The notes beneath the pieces are model-generated. The model searched no databases. It worked only from the letters and a program-made list of their open reading frames with translations, and was not told the DNA's origin. Shown here one piece after another: positions 21,589 to 29,779 of a DNA stretch of 64,000 bases. The stretch lies in the NCBI RefSeq assembly GCF_000014865.1, contig NC_008576.1, forward strand, positions 3,935,001-3,999,000. Direction: 5' to 3'. The DNA is from Magnetococcus marinus MC-1 (lineage in GTDB: Bacteria; Pseudomonadota; Magnetococcia; Magnetococcales; Magnetococcaceae). The translations under genes were made by a program, and so were the position numbers. Position 1 is the stretch's first letter; the number at the start of each line of letters is the position of its first letter.

Positions 21589-21999
21589 TCAGGCCGCTTG
21601 CTCGGCGGCATAGGTGAGCAACAGTTGGGCATGGGTGGCAAGCCCCAAGCCCAAGGCATTGATGGAGGCCTCCAACTCATTAAGATCCAGGTTGGCCAGC
21701 TGCAAGGTATCGCGAAACAGCAACATCTGACCGGCATCGTCCAATACAAAAGCGCCGTGTACCAGCTCCCGATTGATCTGTAACAGCTTTTTATAGAACG
21801 CCACATCGTCGCGCCCAATGGCAAGAATCCCCTGCTCGATCACCAGCAGATCATCCTCGCAATCCACCACCATGTTGGCGATGCCACGGGCGTTATCGCT
21901 GATGCGAAACAGCGCTTCGGCTGCATCCTCATGATCAATGGTGACTTCCAGCGCCTCCAGGTAGCCACGCACGGTCTCAAAATGGCTCTGCTCTGACAT
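21589..21999 (-). CDS. YjfI/CesT-like chaperone-fold protein (DUF2170-like)
   Basis: 136 residues, soluble, acidic. The pattern VVDCEDDLLVIEQGILAI...FYKKLLQINRELVHGAFVLDD...LLFRDTLQLANLDLNELEAS resembles the alpha-beta fold of YbjN and type III secretion chaperones, to which DUF2170/YjfI also belongs. In E. coli yjfI precedes the PspA paralogue yjfJ, the same order as here. It may be a chaperone or adaptor for the PspA or membrane partners (inference). It begins 49 bp after the SpeD-like gene. The family call rests on pattern and context, so it is moderate. Confidence 0.7.
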   Translation of the reverse strand: MSEQSHFETVRGYLEALEVTIDHEDAAEALFRISDNARGIANMVVDCEDDLLVIEQGILAIGRDDVAFYKKLLQINRELVHGAFVLDDAGQMLLFRDTLQLANLDLNELEASINALGLGLATHAQLLLTYAAEQAA

Positions 22000-22048
22000 A
22001 AATTGATCCTCTTGTTGCGGTAAAAGGGTTTCCGTTCAAGGTTGAACG

Positions 22049-22420
22049 TCAGGCAAACGGTTTTTCCTGCGCGGGCATGGCACCTATTTCACGAATGTGT
22101 TCATGAAAGCGCACCTCTCCTTGGGGCTTCAAAAGCTGCGCCATCACCTGCCATGCTTGATAAGGGTTCATCTGCGGATTACACAGCAGCACATCCACCA
22201 TCGCCAAGGCATGCTCTGGCCAAGTCGAGATTAAAATGTGCGACTCCGCCAAAAACAGTACCGCAGTTACCCCATGGGGTACATAGCGCAGTTGGGCCTC
22301 GCCGACCCGTTGCGCCCCCACCAGGTCCGCCGCCTGGGTCATGCTGTGGATCAGCAGATCGGCATCATCCAGCGGCCCACGACAGCGGTAGGCGTCCACA
22401 ATCAACTGTTGAATTTTCAC
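22049..22420 (-). CDS. speD: SpeD-family (SpeH-type) S-adenosylmethionine decarboxylase-like protein
   Basis: 123 residues, close to the small prokaryotic AdoMetDC. It keeps the processing region as AESHILISTWPEHALAMVDVLLC: Glu-Ser where the chain is cut to make the pyruvoyl group, and the catalytic Cys. The His at the ISTWPE position (IHTWPE in most enzymes, His68 of the Thermotoga enzyme) is Ser here. That His assists self-processing and decarboxylation, so activity may be altered, or the protein may have another amino-acid decarboxylase role, as reported for some SpeD homologues. It should supply decarboxylated SAM to the membrane SpeE downstream. First gene of the nine-gene minus cluster. 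Confidence 0.82.
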   Translation of the reverse strand: MKIQQLIVDAYRCRGPLDDADLLIHSMTQAADLVGAQRVGEAQLRYVPHGVTAVLFLAESHILISTWPEHALAMVDVLLCNPQMNPYQAWQVMAQLLKPQGEVRFHEHIREIGAMPAQEKPFA

Positions 22421-22581
22421 AAGCGTCCTAGGTTAACAAGGTTACTAGGGGTTTGATTGTGGCAAGCCTAGGCGGTAACATCAAGCTCCCTTTTCCGCCG
22501 TCACCGCAACGTTACCATTGGTGGATGCCCCAAGCTGCGGTAGAGTTGACTACACACGCTCACCTTGGTCAGGAGCCATTT

Positions 22582-23688
22582 ATGCGCATTTTCCCCCCGT
22601 TTATCCTATTTGTTACCCTGCTCTTGGGGGGATGCGGACCACGCTTGCACACCCAGTTTTTGGTCGCGGCGGAGAATCCCCGTGTCTACCAGCACCAGAA
22701 CATCGCCCTGCTCGACTACAGTGGCACCGCCAGCCACCGCGTCACCCGCCAAGTGGAACAGACCCTTAGCGCCATTGAGGTACGCGGCGTGCCCTATTTT
22801 GAACTACACCGAGCAGAGCGTGCCGAGGACGCCCAGCAGGCGCGCCAGCGCGGTCAACGGTTGGGGGTGGATGCGGTACATTTTGGCAGGGTACTGCACT
22901 ATGGCTGGCACGATGAGCCCCTGAGCATGAGCCGTGAACAGTGGTGTAAACGCCCCTATCGGGGCGTCAAACGCAACAAGGATCAGCTTCAAGCCTGTCT
23001 TTATGGCGAGGAGAGACCCAGTAACCACCCCTTTCATCCTCATGAGGAGCAGGTCGAGGTGGTGATAGAAGAGAGCAACTCTGGACACGGCAAAGCCCAC
23101 AAAAGTGTGCGTAAGATCACCACACGCCGCACTAAGGAGCGGGTGACAACCCCGGTCATCTGCCGCAAACGCACCGCCCGCGTGGAGATTTTACCCCAGG
23201 TGGTGGAGGTGGCCAGCGGCCAACTGATCTACAGCAAAAAACAGCAGGCCAAACGCTGGGCACTCACCTGCCCCGGCGATCAGGCCAAGGGATCCACCGC
23301 CGCTGAAACTCTATTGGCCCAAGCCTTGAGCCAGAGCCTAACCGCCTATCGCCAGGATATTGCCCCCTACCTGCGGGCAGTCACCATTCCCCTATTGGAA
23401 GAGACCCAAGGGCTTTCCCCGAGGGCAACCCAAAATTTGCTCCAAGGGGTCGCCTTTGCCCGGGATAACCGCATGCCCCGCGCCTGTAGCCTCTGGCAGC
23501 AGAGTCTGGAGCAAAGCCCTAGCCCCAATGCGGCGCTGCTCTATAATCTGGGGGTGTGTCAAGAGGTGGCAGGGGATCTTGCCGCCGCAGACCAGCTCTA
23601 TCAACAGGCTGAGGCCCTGTTAAGCCAGCCCAATGATGCCATAAGCCGCGCCATCGCGCGGGTTAATGGCGGCCTGCAACGCTACTAA
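22582..23688 (+). CDS. Lipoprotein with CsgG/TolB-N-like start and C-terminal TPR-like helices
   Basis: 368 residues. Start ATG 22582 has AGGAG at 6 nt and opens a lipoprotein signal, ending LLLGGCG with the lipidated Cys at about residue 18. A first domain ([20 protein letters not shown]...[11 protein letters not shown]) resembles the nucleotide-like alpha/beta fold of CsgG or TolB-N proteins that test for regulated levels. The middle is basic and hydrophilic with several Cys (CKRPY, CLYGEE, VICRKR). The last about 90 residues look like TPR helices ([32 protein letters not shown]). It is divergent from the polyamine/PspA cluster. Its stop overlaps by 4 bp the stop of the convergent CobW gene. 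Exact function unknown. Confidence 0.75.
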   Translation: MRIFPPFILFVTLLLGGCGPRLHTQFLVAAENPRVYQHQNIALLDYSGTASHRVTRQVEQTLSAIEVRGVPYFELHRAERAEDAQQARQRGQRLGVDAVHFGRVLHYGWHDEPLSMSREQWCKRPYRGVKRNKDQLQACLYGEERPSNHPFHPHEEQVEVVIEESNSGHGKAHKSVRKITTRRTKERVTTPVICRKRTARVEILPQVVEVASGQLIYSKKQQAKRWALTCPGDQAKGSTAAETLLAQALSQSLTAYRQDIAPYLRAVTIPLLEETQGLSPRATQNLLQGVAFARDNRMPRACSLWQQSLEQSPSPNAALLYNLGVCQEVAGDLAAADQLYQQAEALLSQPNDAISRAIARVNGGLQRY

Positions 23689-24689
23689 AGCACGGCTGCC
23701 CGAGCCTGTTGCAGGGCCTGCCACAGGCTACTTCTTGGCAGGCCACGGGTTATAAACACCAGTCGGCTGCGCTGGTCTGAAGTGGGCCATTGGGACCACG
23801 GCTGAGGCGGGTAAAGGGTGTGGCGGACCCCCTGAATAAGCCAGGGGCCGCGCTGCCCAAGCAGGCACACCAAGCCCTTGACCCGCAGCAGCTCCGGCCC
23901 CTGCGCCAGGGCGCTCAACCACGCCTCAAGCACCGCCCTGGGCAGTGCCTCATCCAGCACCAGCGCATGAGCCTCTATATCACCGTGCGGCGGTGGGGCT
24001 GGTGTGGCCTCTTCACCCTGCCACATCACAGCATCCCACACCGCGCCGCTCGGGTGGCGCTCCACCGCGCCGGCATACTGCAACCAAGTGTGCGCCGCCA
24101 TCATCCCATGCTCAAGCCGATGCTGCGCTGCGGTGGCATTAAGGACGCTCAATCGCGCCGTTAGCCGCTCTAAAGCCGCTCCGCTGCACAAATCGCTCTT
24201 GCTGATGAACAGACCATCGGCCACCGCTACCTGCCGCTGATTCTCGGCATGCTCGGCCAAGCTCGCTTCGCCATACTGAGCATCCACAACCGTCACCACC
24301 CCCGCCAAATGGTAGTGGCGTTGGAGCGTTGCCTCACCCAGTAGCGTTTGCAAAATCGGCACGGGATCGGCCAACCCTGTGGTTTCAATCACCACCCGTT
24401 TAAACCACGGTTGGCCACCCCGAGCATAGCGCCAGATCGCCTCACGTAGGGTTTTAAGCAGATCCCCGCGCATGCTACAACAAAGGCAGCCACTGGGCAT
24501 GAGCAGCGCCGCCTGCTCGGTGGCCTCGGCCACCAGCTCATGGTCAAGACCAATGGCACCAAACTCATTGATCACCACCAGGGTATCGCGCAGCTCCGGC
24601 TGGCGCAGCACATGGTTAAGCAGGGTGGTTTTGCCACTGCCCAAAAAGCCCGTCAACAGCGTGACCGGCAAAGTGGTGTTAGGCCCCAC
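23685..24689 (-). CDS. CobW/COG0523-family GTPase, probable zinc metallochaperone
   Basis: 334 residues from a GTG start. N-terminal G domain with Walker [14 protein letters not shown], switch region, the metal motif [10 protein letters not shown] (CxCC) and IETTGLADP; the C-terminal part (about 230-334) is the CobW C domain. COG0523 proteins of this type deliver zinc to target enzymes. Location directly after znuB in a zur-led operon strongly suggests the zinc subgroup (ZigA/ZNG1-like). The start overlaps the znuB stop by about 11 nt; GTG 24689 gives the family N-terminus, while the frame remains open upstream in unrelated low-complexity codons. Confidence 0.87.
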   Translation of the reverse strand: MGPNTTLPVTLLTGFLGSGKTTLLNHVLRQPELRDTLVVINEFGAIGLDHELVAEATEQAALLMPSGCLCCSMRGDLLKTLREAIWRYARGGQPWFKRVVIETTGLADPVPILQTLLGEATLQRHYHLAGVVTVVDAQYGEASLAEHAENQRQVAVADGLFISKSDLCSGAALERLTARLSVLNATAAQHRLEHGMMAAHTWLQYAGAVERHPSGAVWDAVMWQGEEATPAPPPHGDIEAHALVLDEALPRAVLEAWLSALAQGPELLRVKGLVCLLGQRGPWLIQGVRHTLYPPQPWSQWPTSDQRSRLVFITRGLPRSSLWQALQQARAAVL

Positions 24690-25497
24690 GGAGATCCCCC
24701 CCCCGACGCAACAGCCACCAACCCACCGGCAGCGAGAGCAGAAACAGCCCCAACCCCACCACCACAATGGAGGGTCCCGAGGGGGTATCCCAGTTAAGCG
24801 AGCCCCATAAACCGCCGCTCACCGCCAACACCCCCACCACCACCGCCCACCCGGCCATCTGCTCGGGGGAGCGGCTCAGGTTGCGGGCGGCGGCGGCAGG
24901 CACAATCAACAGCGAGGTAATCAATAAAATCCCTACAATCTTCATAGCCACCGCAATCACCACCGCAATGAGCAACATAAAGATCAGACGTATCTGGGTA
25001 ACCGGCACCCCCTCGGCCCGCGCCAACCCTTCGTGCAGGGTAAGCGCCAGCAGCGGATTCCATATGCGCCACAACAGCAGCAACACCAGCGCCCCACCCC
25101 CGTAAATCCAGCCCAGATCCTGCCAGGAGACCGCCAGAATATCCCCAAACAGATAGGCCATCAGATCCACCCGCAAGCCAGACATAAAGCTCAACCCCAC
25201 CAAGCCCAGCGACAAGGCACTGTGGGAAAGAATGCCCAGCAAGGTATCCCCAGAGACCCGCGAATTACTCTGCAACATGAGCAATATCAAGGCGATTGCA
25301 ATACAGACCAGCACCACTGCTAGGGTCAAATTAAGCGCCATGATCAACCCCAGCGCCACCCCCAACAGCGCCCCATGGGCCATGGTATCCCCAAAGTAGG
25401 CCATACGCCGCCACACCACAAAACAGCCTAAAGGACCACTCACCAACGCCACGCCCACCCCCGCCACCCAGGCCAGCAGCATAAAATCGTTCCACAT
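24679..25497 (-). CDS. znuB: Zinc ABC transporter permease ZnuB
   Basis: 272 residues, eight to nine hydrophobic helices; the ABC-3 family signature is in [21 protein letters not shown] and in the [11 protein letters not shown] coupling segment. It forms the membrane channel for zinc taken up by ZnuA and driven by ZnuC. The ATG at 25497 overlaps the znuC TAA (TAATG), so translation is coupled. Frame extends upstream but only through znuC. The family also handles manganese and iron; zinc is inferred from zur, the His-rich ZnuA and the CobW protein. Confidence 0.92.
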   Translation of the reverse strand: MWNDFMLLAWVAGVGVALVSGPLGCFVVWRRMAYFGDTMAHGALLGVALGLIMALNLTLAVVLVCIAIALILLMLQSNSRVSGDTLLGILSHSALSLGLVGLSFMSGLRVDLMAYLFGDILAVSWQDLGWIYGGGALVLLLLWRIWNPLLALTLHEGLARAEGVPVTQIRLIFMLLIAVVIAVAMKIVGILLITSLLIVPAAAARNLSRSPEQMAGWAVVVGVLAVSGGLWGSLNWDTPSGPSIVVVGLGLFLLSLPVGWWLLRRGGDLRGA

Positions 25498-26279
25498 TAG
25501 GCTTGCTCCTGCGGGTCTATCGCGACGTCCACCGGCATGTGGTGTGTACAACTGTGGTGATGGTGTTGGTAAAGCGCTAGGGTCTGTAGTGCCTGATCCC
25601 CAAACAGACGGGCAAATTCAGGATGCCCACTCACATGGTCAGGGGTACCGGTACAACAGATATGCCGGTTAAGACAGACCACCCGATCGGTATCCCGCAT
25701 CACCATGTGCAGATCGTGGGAGACCAACAATACCCCACAGCCATGACGCTTGCGCAAGGCACCAATCAACTGATAAAGGGCCACCTCGCCGCTATAGTCC
25801 ACCCCCTGCACCGGCTCATCCAGCACCAATAGTTGGGGATTGCGCAACATGGCACGTGCCAACAACACCCGCTGGAACTCCCCCCCAGATAAGCCTTGCA
25901 GCGGTGCGTGTAACACATGGGCAACCCCGGTCTCCTCCAGCACCGCCAGCATGGCCGTCTCATCCACCTCCTTAGCCAGCCGCAACATGCGCTGCACGGT
26001 CATGGGCAAAATGGCGTCAACCGGCATCCGTTGCGGCACATAACCGACGCATAGATTGGCTTTTCGGATGACTTGCCCTTCGCTGTAGGGCTCCACCCCC
26101 AGCAGCACCTTGAGCAACGTGCTTTTACCCGCACCATTGGGGCCGATGATGGTCACCACCTCGCCAGCCCCGATGGAGAGATCAATTCCCTCCAACACCC
26201 GCCGCCCACCACGGTCAGCACACAGGTTGCGGGCGGTGAGCAACACCTCGCTACAATGGGTTAAGCTTGTGTCTGACAT
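25497..26279 (-). CDS. znuC: Zinc ABC transporter ATP-binding protein ZnuC
   Basis: 260 residues. Walker A GPNGAGKSTLLKVLLG, Q-loop YVPQRMP, signature LSGGEFQRVLLARA, Walker B LLVLDEPVQGVDYSG and the switch His in LLVSHDLHMV. A His-rich end (QHHHHSCTHHMPVDV) near the C-terminus may bind zinc and could sense internal metal, as in other ZnuC proteins. ATG 26279 is chosen for AAGGGG at 10 nt; a GTG at 26288 is too close to that site. It overlaps the end of zur by 19 nt. Confidence 0.92.
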   Translation of the reverse strand: MSDTSLTHCSEVLLTARNLCADRGGRRVLEGIDLSIGAGEVVTIIGPNGAGKSTLLKVLLGVEPYSEGQVIRKANLCVGYVPQRMPVDAILPMTVQRMLRLAKEVDETAMLAVLEETGVAHVLHAPLQGLSGGEFQRVLLARAMLRNPQLLVLDEPVQGVDYSGEVALYQLIGALRKRHGCGVLLVSHDLHMVMRDTDRVVCLNRHICCTGTPDHVSGHPEFARLFGDQALQTLALYQHHHHSCTHHMPVDVAIDPQEQA

Positions 26280-26746
26280 ACGCGACACACCCCTTCAATC
26301 TCCACCACCGTAGTGGCGGGGGTAAAACCGATCTGATCGGCCAATTGTGGGATTAAGGAGGCCATCTGCGTCGAACAGGTCTCGGCCACCACACCGCAGT
26401 TTCGGCAGATCCAAACCTGTACGGGCTGCACATGCCCCCCTTGCCGATAACAGACAAAATAGGCATTGCGCGACTCGATACGGTGTACCAACGCCTGTTC
26501 CATCAAAAACTCCAAGGTGCGATAGACGGTGATGGGCGCTGGTTTGCGCGATCCACCCATTACCATCTCTTGCAAAATTTCATAAGCAGTCATCGCCTTG
26601 TGGCTGGCCGCGAGCAGGGTCAACACCTCTCGCCGCAATGGGGTTAAGCGGGCTTGATTGCTTGCACACTGCAACTCGGCCCGTGCTACCAGCGTGTTTA
26701 CACACGCACCATGATCGTGATCCCCAGGGGGGAAATGTGTCGCCAT
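26261..26746 (-). CDS. zur: Fur-family zinc uptake regulator Zur
   Basis: 161 residues. The winged helix (RLTPLRREVLTLL...PITVYRTLEFLMEQALVHRI) is followed by a dimerisation domain with the structural zinc Cys pairs CRNC and CRVC. HVQPVQVWICRNCG is the usual Zur sequence. With zinc it should bind the palindromic box at 26841-26853 and shut off znuA and its own operon. ATG 26746 is preferred, with AAGG 9 nt upstream; ATG 26755 would leave no space. First gene of zur-znuC-znuB-CobW. An extra N-terminal stretch contains HDHGAC, a possible extra metal site. Confidence 0.9.
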   Translation of the reverse strand: MATHFPPGDHDHGACVNTLVARAELQCASNQARLTPLRREVLTLLAASHKAMTAYEILQEMVMGGSRKPAPITVYRTLEFLMEQALVHRIESRNAYFVCYRQGGHVQPVQVWICRNCGVVAETCSTQMASLIPQLADQIGFTPATTVVEIEGVCRVCQTQA

Positions 26747-26835
26747 CCGCCGCATCCTTAATCAACTCACCCAGCGCTCCGCAGACCATCTTACCGCTTG
26801 ACCTTGCCACTATAGCACGCTACCCTCAGCCAAGC

Positions 26836-26858
26836 AAAACGTTATACTATAACATTTA
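26836..26858. promoter_or_regulatory. Zur box between zur and znuA
   Basis: Perfect 13-bp palindrome GTTATACTATAAC at 26841-26853, extended by AAAAC/ATTT flanks. This is the core of the known proteobacterial Zur consensus (GTTATANTATAAC). It lies 16 bp upstream of znuA and covers a -10-like TATACT, so bound Zur would block it. It also lies about 90 bp before zur and could control both directions. Confidence 0.85.
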
Positions 26859-26869
26859 GGAGCCCGCTC

Positions 26870-27985
26870 ATGCCTCGATCCCGTGTCCTATCCCTTCTTA
26901 CTCTACTCACCCTGCTCATGTTTACCCCCAACAGTTGGGCGGCCCCCCGTGTGGTGGTAAGCATACTGCCCCTACATGCCTTGGTTGCCGAGGTCATGCA
27001 GGGGGTTGCCCAACCCCAACTGCTGCTGGATGGTGGCAGCTCCCCCCACAGCTACGCCCTGCGCCCCTCCCAGGCGCGGCAATTAAGCCAAGCGGAGTTG
27101 GTGGTTTGGATGGGTGCTGGCTTGGAGAGCTTTCTGGTTAAACCCCTACAAACCTTGGGCAAGCAGACCACCCTTCTGACCCTGCACCAAGTGCCAGGGC
27201 TAGCCTTGTTGGAAAACCGCCAACCCCTGCATTGGCTGGAGCAGAGCGCCGTCCATGACCACGATGCCCACCAGGATCATGCGGCGGATACCGACCATGA
27301 CCTTGATGCCCACCAGGATCATGCGGCGGATACCGACCATGACCACGATGCCCACCAGGATCATGCGGCGGATACCGACCATGACCACGATGCCCACCAG
27401 GATCATACTGCGGATACCGTCCATGACCATGATGCCCACCAGGATCATACTGGCCATGACCACGGCAAACTAGATCTGCACCTGTGGCTGGATCCCCAAC
27501 AGGCGATCCTCATGGTCCACGCCGTTGCAAAACAGCTCTCTCAACTGGATGCCGCCAACGCCACACGCTACCAACAAAACGCCCAGCATCTGGTGGAGCG
27601 GCTTGAGCAACTGACCCTTCGGCTCGCCACCCAGCTCGAACCGGTGCGGCAGCGCCCTTATCTGGTGTTTCACGATGCCTACCACTATTTTGAGCGCCGT
27701 TTTGGTCTCGCCACCACAGCGGCCCTCACCCTCAACCCAGAAAGTCGGCCCAGTGCCAAGGCGATGCAGCAGGTCCGCCAACTCATCCAGCGGCAAGGTG
27801 CGGTATGTCTCTTTTCTGAGCCCCAATTTGAGCCCGCCATGGTACAAGCCATCGCCCGGGATACCGGCCTACGCACCGCAGAACTGGACCCGCTGGGCAG
27901 TCAGCTGCAACCGGGAATCGGCGCCTATTTTACCCTGCTCACAAACCTGGCAAACGCCCTAAGCAACTGTTTAACAACACCCTAA
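26870..27985 (+). CDS. znuA: Zinc ABC transporter substrate-binding protein ZnuA with extended His-rich loop
   Basis: 371 residues: signal peptide (about 1-24, ending NSWAA), then the cluster A-I binding-protein fold with HSYALRPSQARQLSQAEL, a very long His/Asp-rich loop (about 126-200), then LHLWLDPQQAI, FHDAYHYFERRFGL and the late SEPQFEPAMV segment. Ligand His residues from the two lobes are present. The loop consists of 14-residue units (DHDAHQDHAADTDH) and is far longer than in E. coli ZnuA. It probably captures zinc and passes it to the main site. ATG 26870 has AGGAG at 7 nt. Expression should be Zur-repressed. Confidence 0.93.
   Translation: MPRSRVLSLLTLLTLLMFTPNSWAAPRVVVSILPLHALVAEVMQGVAQPQLLLDGGSSPHSYALRPSQARQLSQAELVVWMGAGLESFLVKPLQTLGKQTTLLTLHQVPGLALLENRQPLHWLEQSAVHDHDAHQDHAADTDHDLDAHQDHAADTDHDHDAHQDHAADTDHDHDAHQDHTADTVHDHDAHQDHTGHDHGKLDLHLWLDPQQAILMVHAVAKQLSQLDAANATRYQQNAQHLVERLEQLTLRLATQLEPVRQRPYLVFHDAYHYFERRFGLATTAALTLNPESRPSAKAMQQVRQLIQRQGAVCLFSEPQFEPAMVQAIARDTGLRTAELDPLGSQLQPGIGAYFTLLTNLANALSNCLTTP
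27254..27462 (+). repeat. 42-bp tandem repeat inside znuA, five copies
   Basis: The phrase GATGCCCACCAGGATCAT begins at 27263, 27305, 27347, 27389 and 27431, an exact 42-bp period. Each unit encodes 14 residues of the His/Asp loop. Inner copies are almost identical, with isolated changes (GACCTTGAT in copy two, ACTGCGG in copy four). The reading frame is kept, so slippage would change loop length by whole units. Confidence 0.92.
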
Positions 27986-28040
27986 AACCAACTCACTTGT
28001 TGCAATTGGGTTACAGAAGTTACATCAAAAAATGCAACAA

Positions 28041-28062
28041 TTAGAACATGGTCATGCTCTAA
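28041..28062. promoter_or_regulatory. 22-bp imperfect palindrome upstream of a small membrane-protein gene
   Basis: TTAGAACATG and CATGCTCTAA form arms of 10 bp with one mismatch and a 2-bp centre. It lies about 60 bp before the small gene at 28121 and could be an operator. The binding protein is unknown. Confidence 0.4.
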
Positions 28063-28120
28063 TAGACATAAGAGCCATAAGAGGGGGCAAATACCGTCTT
28101 ACTATCTGAAGGAGTTTGCC

Positions 28121-28255
28121 ATGTTAAACATCATTCTGGAAACCTTACTCTACCTGCTCCCCATGTTGGGCGTGCTCTACCTTGGCCGCTGGTTATGGAA
28201 CATGTTGCTGGAGCATATCGAGACCCTGCCGCGTCAAAACCGCTTGCAGTGGTAA
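28121..28255 (+). CDS. 44-residue small membrane protein
   Basis: Begins MLNIILETLLYLLPMLGV and forms one hydrophobic helix to about residue 30, followed by an amphipathic tail LLEHIETLPRQNRLQW. The ribosome site GAAGGAG 6 nt before the ATG is the strongest in the surroundings, which supports translation. It is not homologous to anything I recognise. It lies alone between znuA and a bidirectional terminator, with a palindrome upstream. Single-helix proteins of this size often modulate a transporter or kinase, but no partner is evident here. Confidence 0.6.
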   Translation: MLNIILETLLYLLPMLGVLYLGRWLWNMLLEHIETLPRQNRLQW

Positions 28256-28458
28256 AACCATAGAGAGCACGTCAGCAACCAAACTGACTGTTTTTTACAC
28301 CTTTGCCCTGGAGGGCGCCACCGTTCCCCGCAAGGATCACCAATGGGGGGCTTTAGCCAACGGGCTAGCCATTAGGCATGTTAAAAAGAGCGCGGGCCGC
28401 TCAGCTCCTGCGCCTTCCCCCTGGTGTTTCACTGGGGGGTTTTTACCCCATCCCCGCA

Positions 28459-28495
28459 TAAAAAAAGCCCTGACCGTTTGATCAGGGCTTTTTTT
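28459..28495. terminator. Bidirectional intrinsic terminator
   Basis: A7-AGCCCTGA, 8-nt loop, TCAGGGCT-T7. T-runs flank both arms, so it can end the plus transcript from the small membrane protein and the minus transcript of the EF-hand gene. Confidence 0.9.
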
Positions 28496-28518
28496 ATGGC
28501 CTTAAGCTTAGGCTGGAA

Positions 28519-29196
28519 TCAGGCGTTTAACAGATCCATCAAGCTATCTTTACTCTCTTCATCATTACCCAGGAGCTGACGGAGCAGATCCAGCTTGCTG
28601 GTCATACCACTGGTGGAACCCTCATCGTTAGAGCTCTCCCCGATCAACTGGCTGAGCAGATCCATATTGTTGGTACCACCCACCATGCGGTTGGGGGGCG
28701 GCGGTGGGGGCGGCATATTGGCCATGCCCTCTTCTAACTCGCTGCTGGTGATCAAACCGTCACCATCGCTGTCCACATCGCTGAACATATCGGCCAAGGG
28801 ACCTTTGGCTTCGTCACTGCTGATGGCCTCATCTTCATCGGTATCCATCATCGCCATAAGATCCGCCGCCGAAGGAGGCTGCCCCATACCCTGGGCAGCA
28901 CCCCCCATTTGGCCCTTCATCTGGGCGTGGAAGCTCTCCATCGCCGCCGTTAATTCGTCGCTGGTGAGTTGACCATCCCCATCACTGTCAGAATCGTTAA
29001 AATGTTCTGCCATGGGGCCTTTGGCTTCATCCACCCCAATGGTTCCATTACCATCCTGATCCAGCTTGGCCATAAGATCTTCAACACTGGGTTGGCCCTC
29101 TTTTCCCCCCATGCGCCCCATGCCACCGGAACGATTATGGCCGTTTGTCTGACTTGTTTGCGATAACATGGAACTCATACCACTGAAAGAAATCAT
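28519..29196 (-). CDS. EF-hand calcium-binding protein
   Basis: 225 residues, acidic, without signal peptide. Four EF-hand loops in two pairs: DQDGNGTIGVDE, DSDSDGDGQLTSDE, DTDEDEAISSDE and DSDGDGLITSSE. The third lacks the usual Gly at position six and may bind weakly. The pairs have related spacers (EAKGPMAEHF and EAKGPLADMF), so the protein arose by duplication. A proline run (MPPPPPPPNR) separates them from a C-terminal part with a second repeat (DLLSQLIGESSNDE and DLLRQLLGNDEESK). Start ATG 29196 has GAGGAG at 6 nt. Serine/Gln-rich N-terminus. A calcium sensor or buffer; partner unknown. Confidence 0.88.
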   Translation of the reverse strand: MISFSGMSSMLSQTSQTNGHNRSGGMGRMGGKEGQPSVEDLMAKLDQDGNGTIGVDEAKGPMAEHFNDSDSDGDGQLTSDELTAAMESFHAQMKGQMGGAAQGMGQPPSAADLMAMMDTDEDEAISSDEAKGPLADMFSDVDSDGDGLITSSELEEGMANMPPPPPPPNRMVGGTNNMDLLSQLIGESSNDEGSTSGMTSKLDLLRQLLGNDEESKDSLMDLLNA

Positions 29197-29460
29197 GGTT
29201 TTCTCCTCATCCACATCTTGGCAGTTATAAAGAATTGAGATCGCGCGTCCGCAGCAGGTACGGCGTCATGGGAAAGCGATGCAGGGGAGTAAAGGCCATC
29301 GGGGTGGGATGGTTATGCTCAACCCTATTACACGCCTCATGCCAATTAAATATTCCTTATTTTTCTTTAGGTTATAAAACACAAGCCACACCAACGGCAG
29401 TTTTTGCCCACACCCCCGGCAGGCAATATTTACCGGTAGGAAAACAATAGGATAAAAAAA

Positions 29461-29489
29461 AGGGCACCGTTTTAAAAACGGCACCCTTT
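29461..29489. terminator. Hairpin with flanking A/T runs
   Basis: AGGGCACCGTTTT pairs with AAAACGGCACCCT except for a CA/TG mismatch pair; A8 lies before and T4 after. Terminator-like on both strands, though no gene ends nearby, so it may end a small RNA. Confidence 0.5.
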
Positions 29490-29628
29490 TGTGAAAAAAG
29501 CGTACAGACCCAGGCGCTCACCCACACCCATCGGCAGGCGCGCGACCTGAGCATTCCCACCCCTGGGCATTTGCTCCATACACCTTTTTCATCATGCGCA
29601 GTCCTGATGGGCTTTGCATAGGCCCGGG

Positions 29629-29694
29629 TTTACACCCACAGCTTGCCCGCAGTGTAAACAATGCCCATGTAAAGGTGGGTAGGAGAAGTGTAAA
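29629..29694 (+). promoter_or_regulatory. TGTAAA repeats before the Cpx-like operon (candidate regulator sites)
   Basis: TGTAAA occurs directly at 29653, 29668 and 29689, with an inverted copy at 29629-29634. The CpxR box is two GTAAA motifs with a short spacer. Here the spacers are 10 and 16 bp. Position within 90-130 bp of the start suits autoregulation by the adjacent OmpR-type regulator. Confidence 0.5.
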
Positions 29695-29779
29695 GATATG
29701 TCGTGAGGCTTTGCCTAATGGGGCAAACCGCCAAAAGATAGCGTTGTACGGACACAGACTTTCCCGAGGGCTGCCCCCC

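Larger units (their letters stand above)
29197..29779. other. Long intergenic region between divergent EF-hand gene and Cpx-like operon
   Basis: 580 bp without a convincing gene. It contains an internal hairpin (29461-29489), an AT-rich part (29340-29390) and, close to the regulator gene, a group of TGTAAA hexamers (29629-29694). Upstream frames over 29594-29779 show no domain-like sequence; the real regulator starts at 29780. Confidence 0.6.

Noticed and set aside
27200-27463. Antisense frame over the znuA repeat
   Set aside because: A long frame on the other strand is a by-product of the 42-bp repeat having no stop in that frame.
28182-28481. 99-codon frame after the small membrane protein
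   Set aside because: Different frame from the 44-residue gene, runs into a terminator and has random-looking composition.
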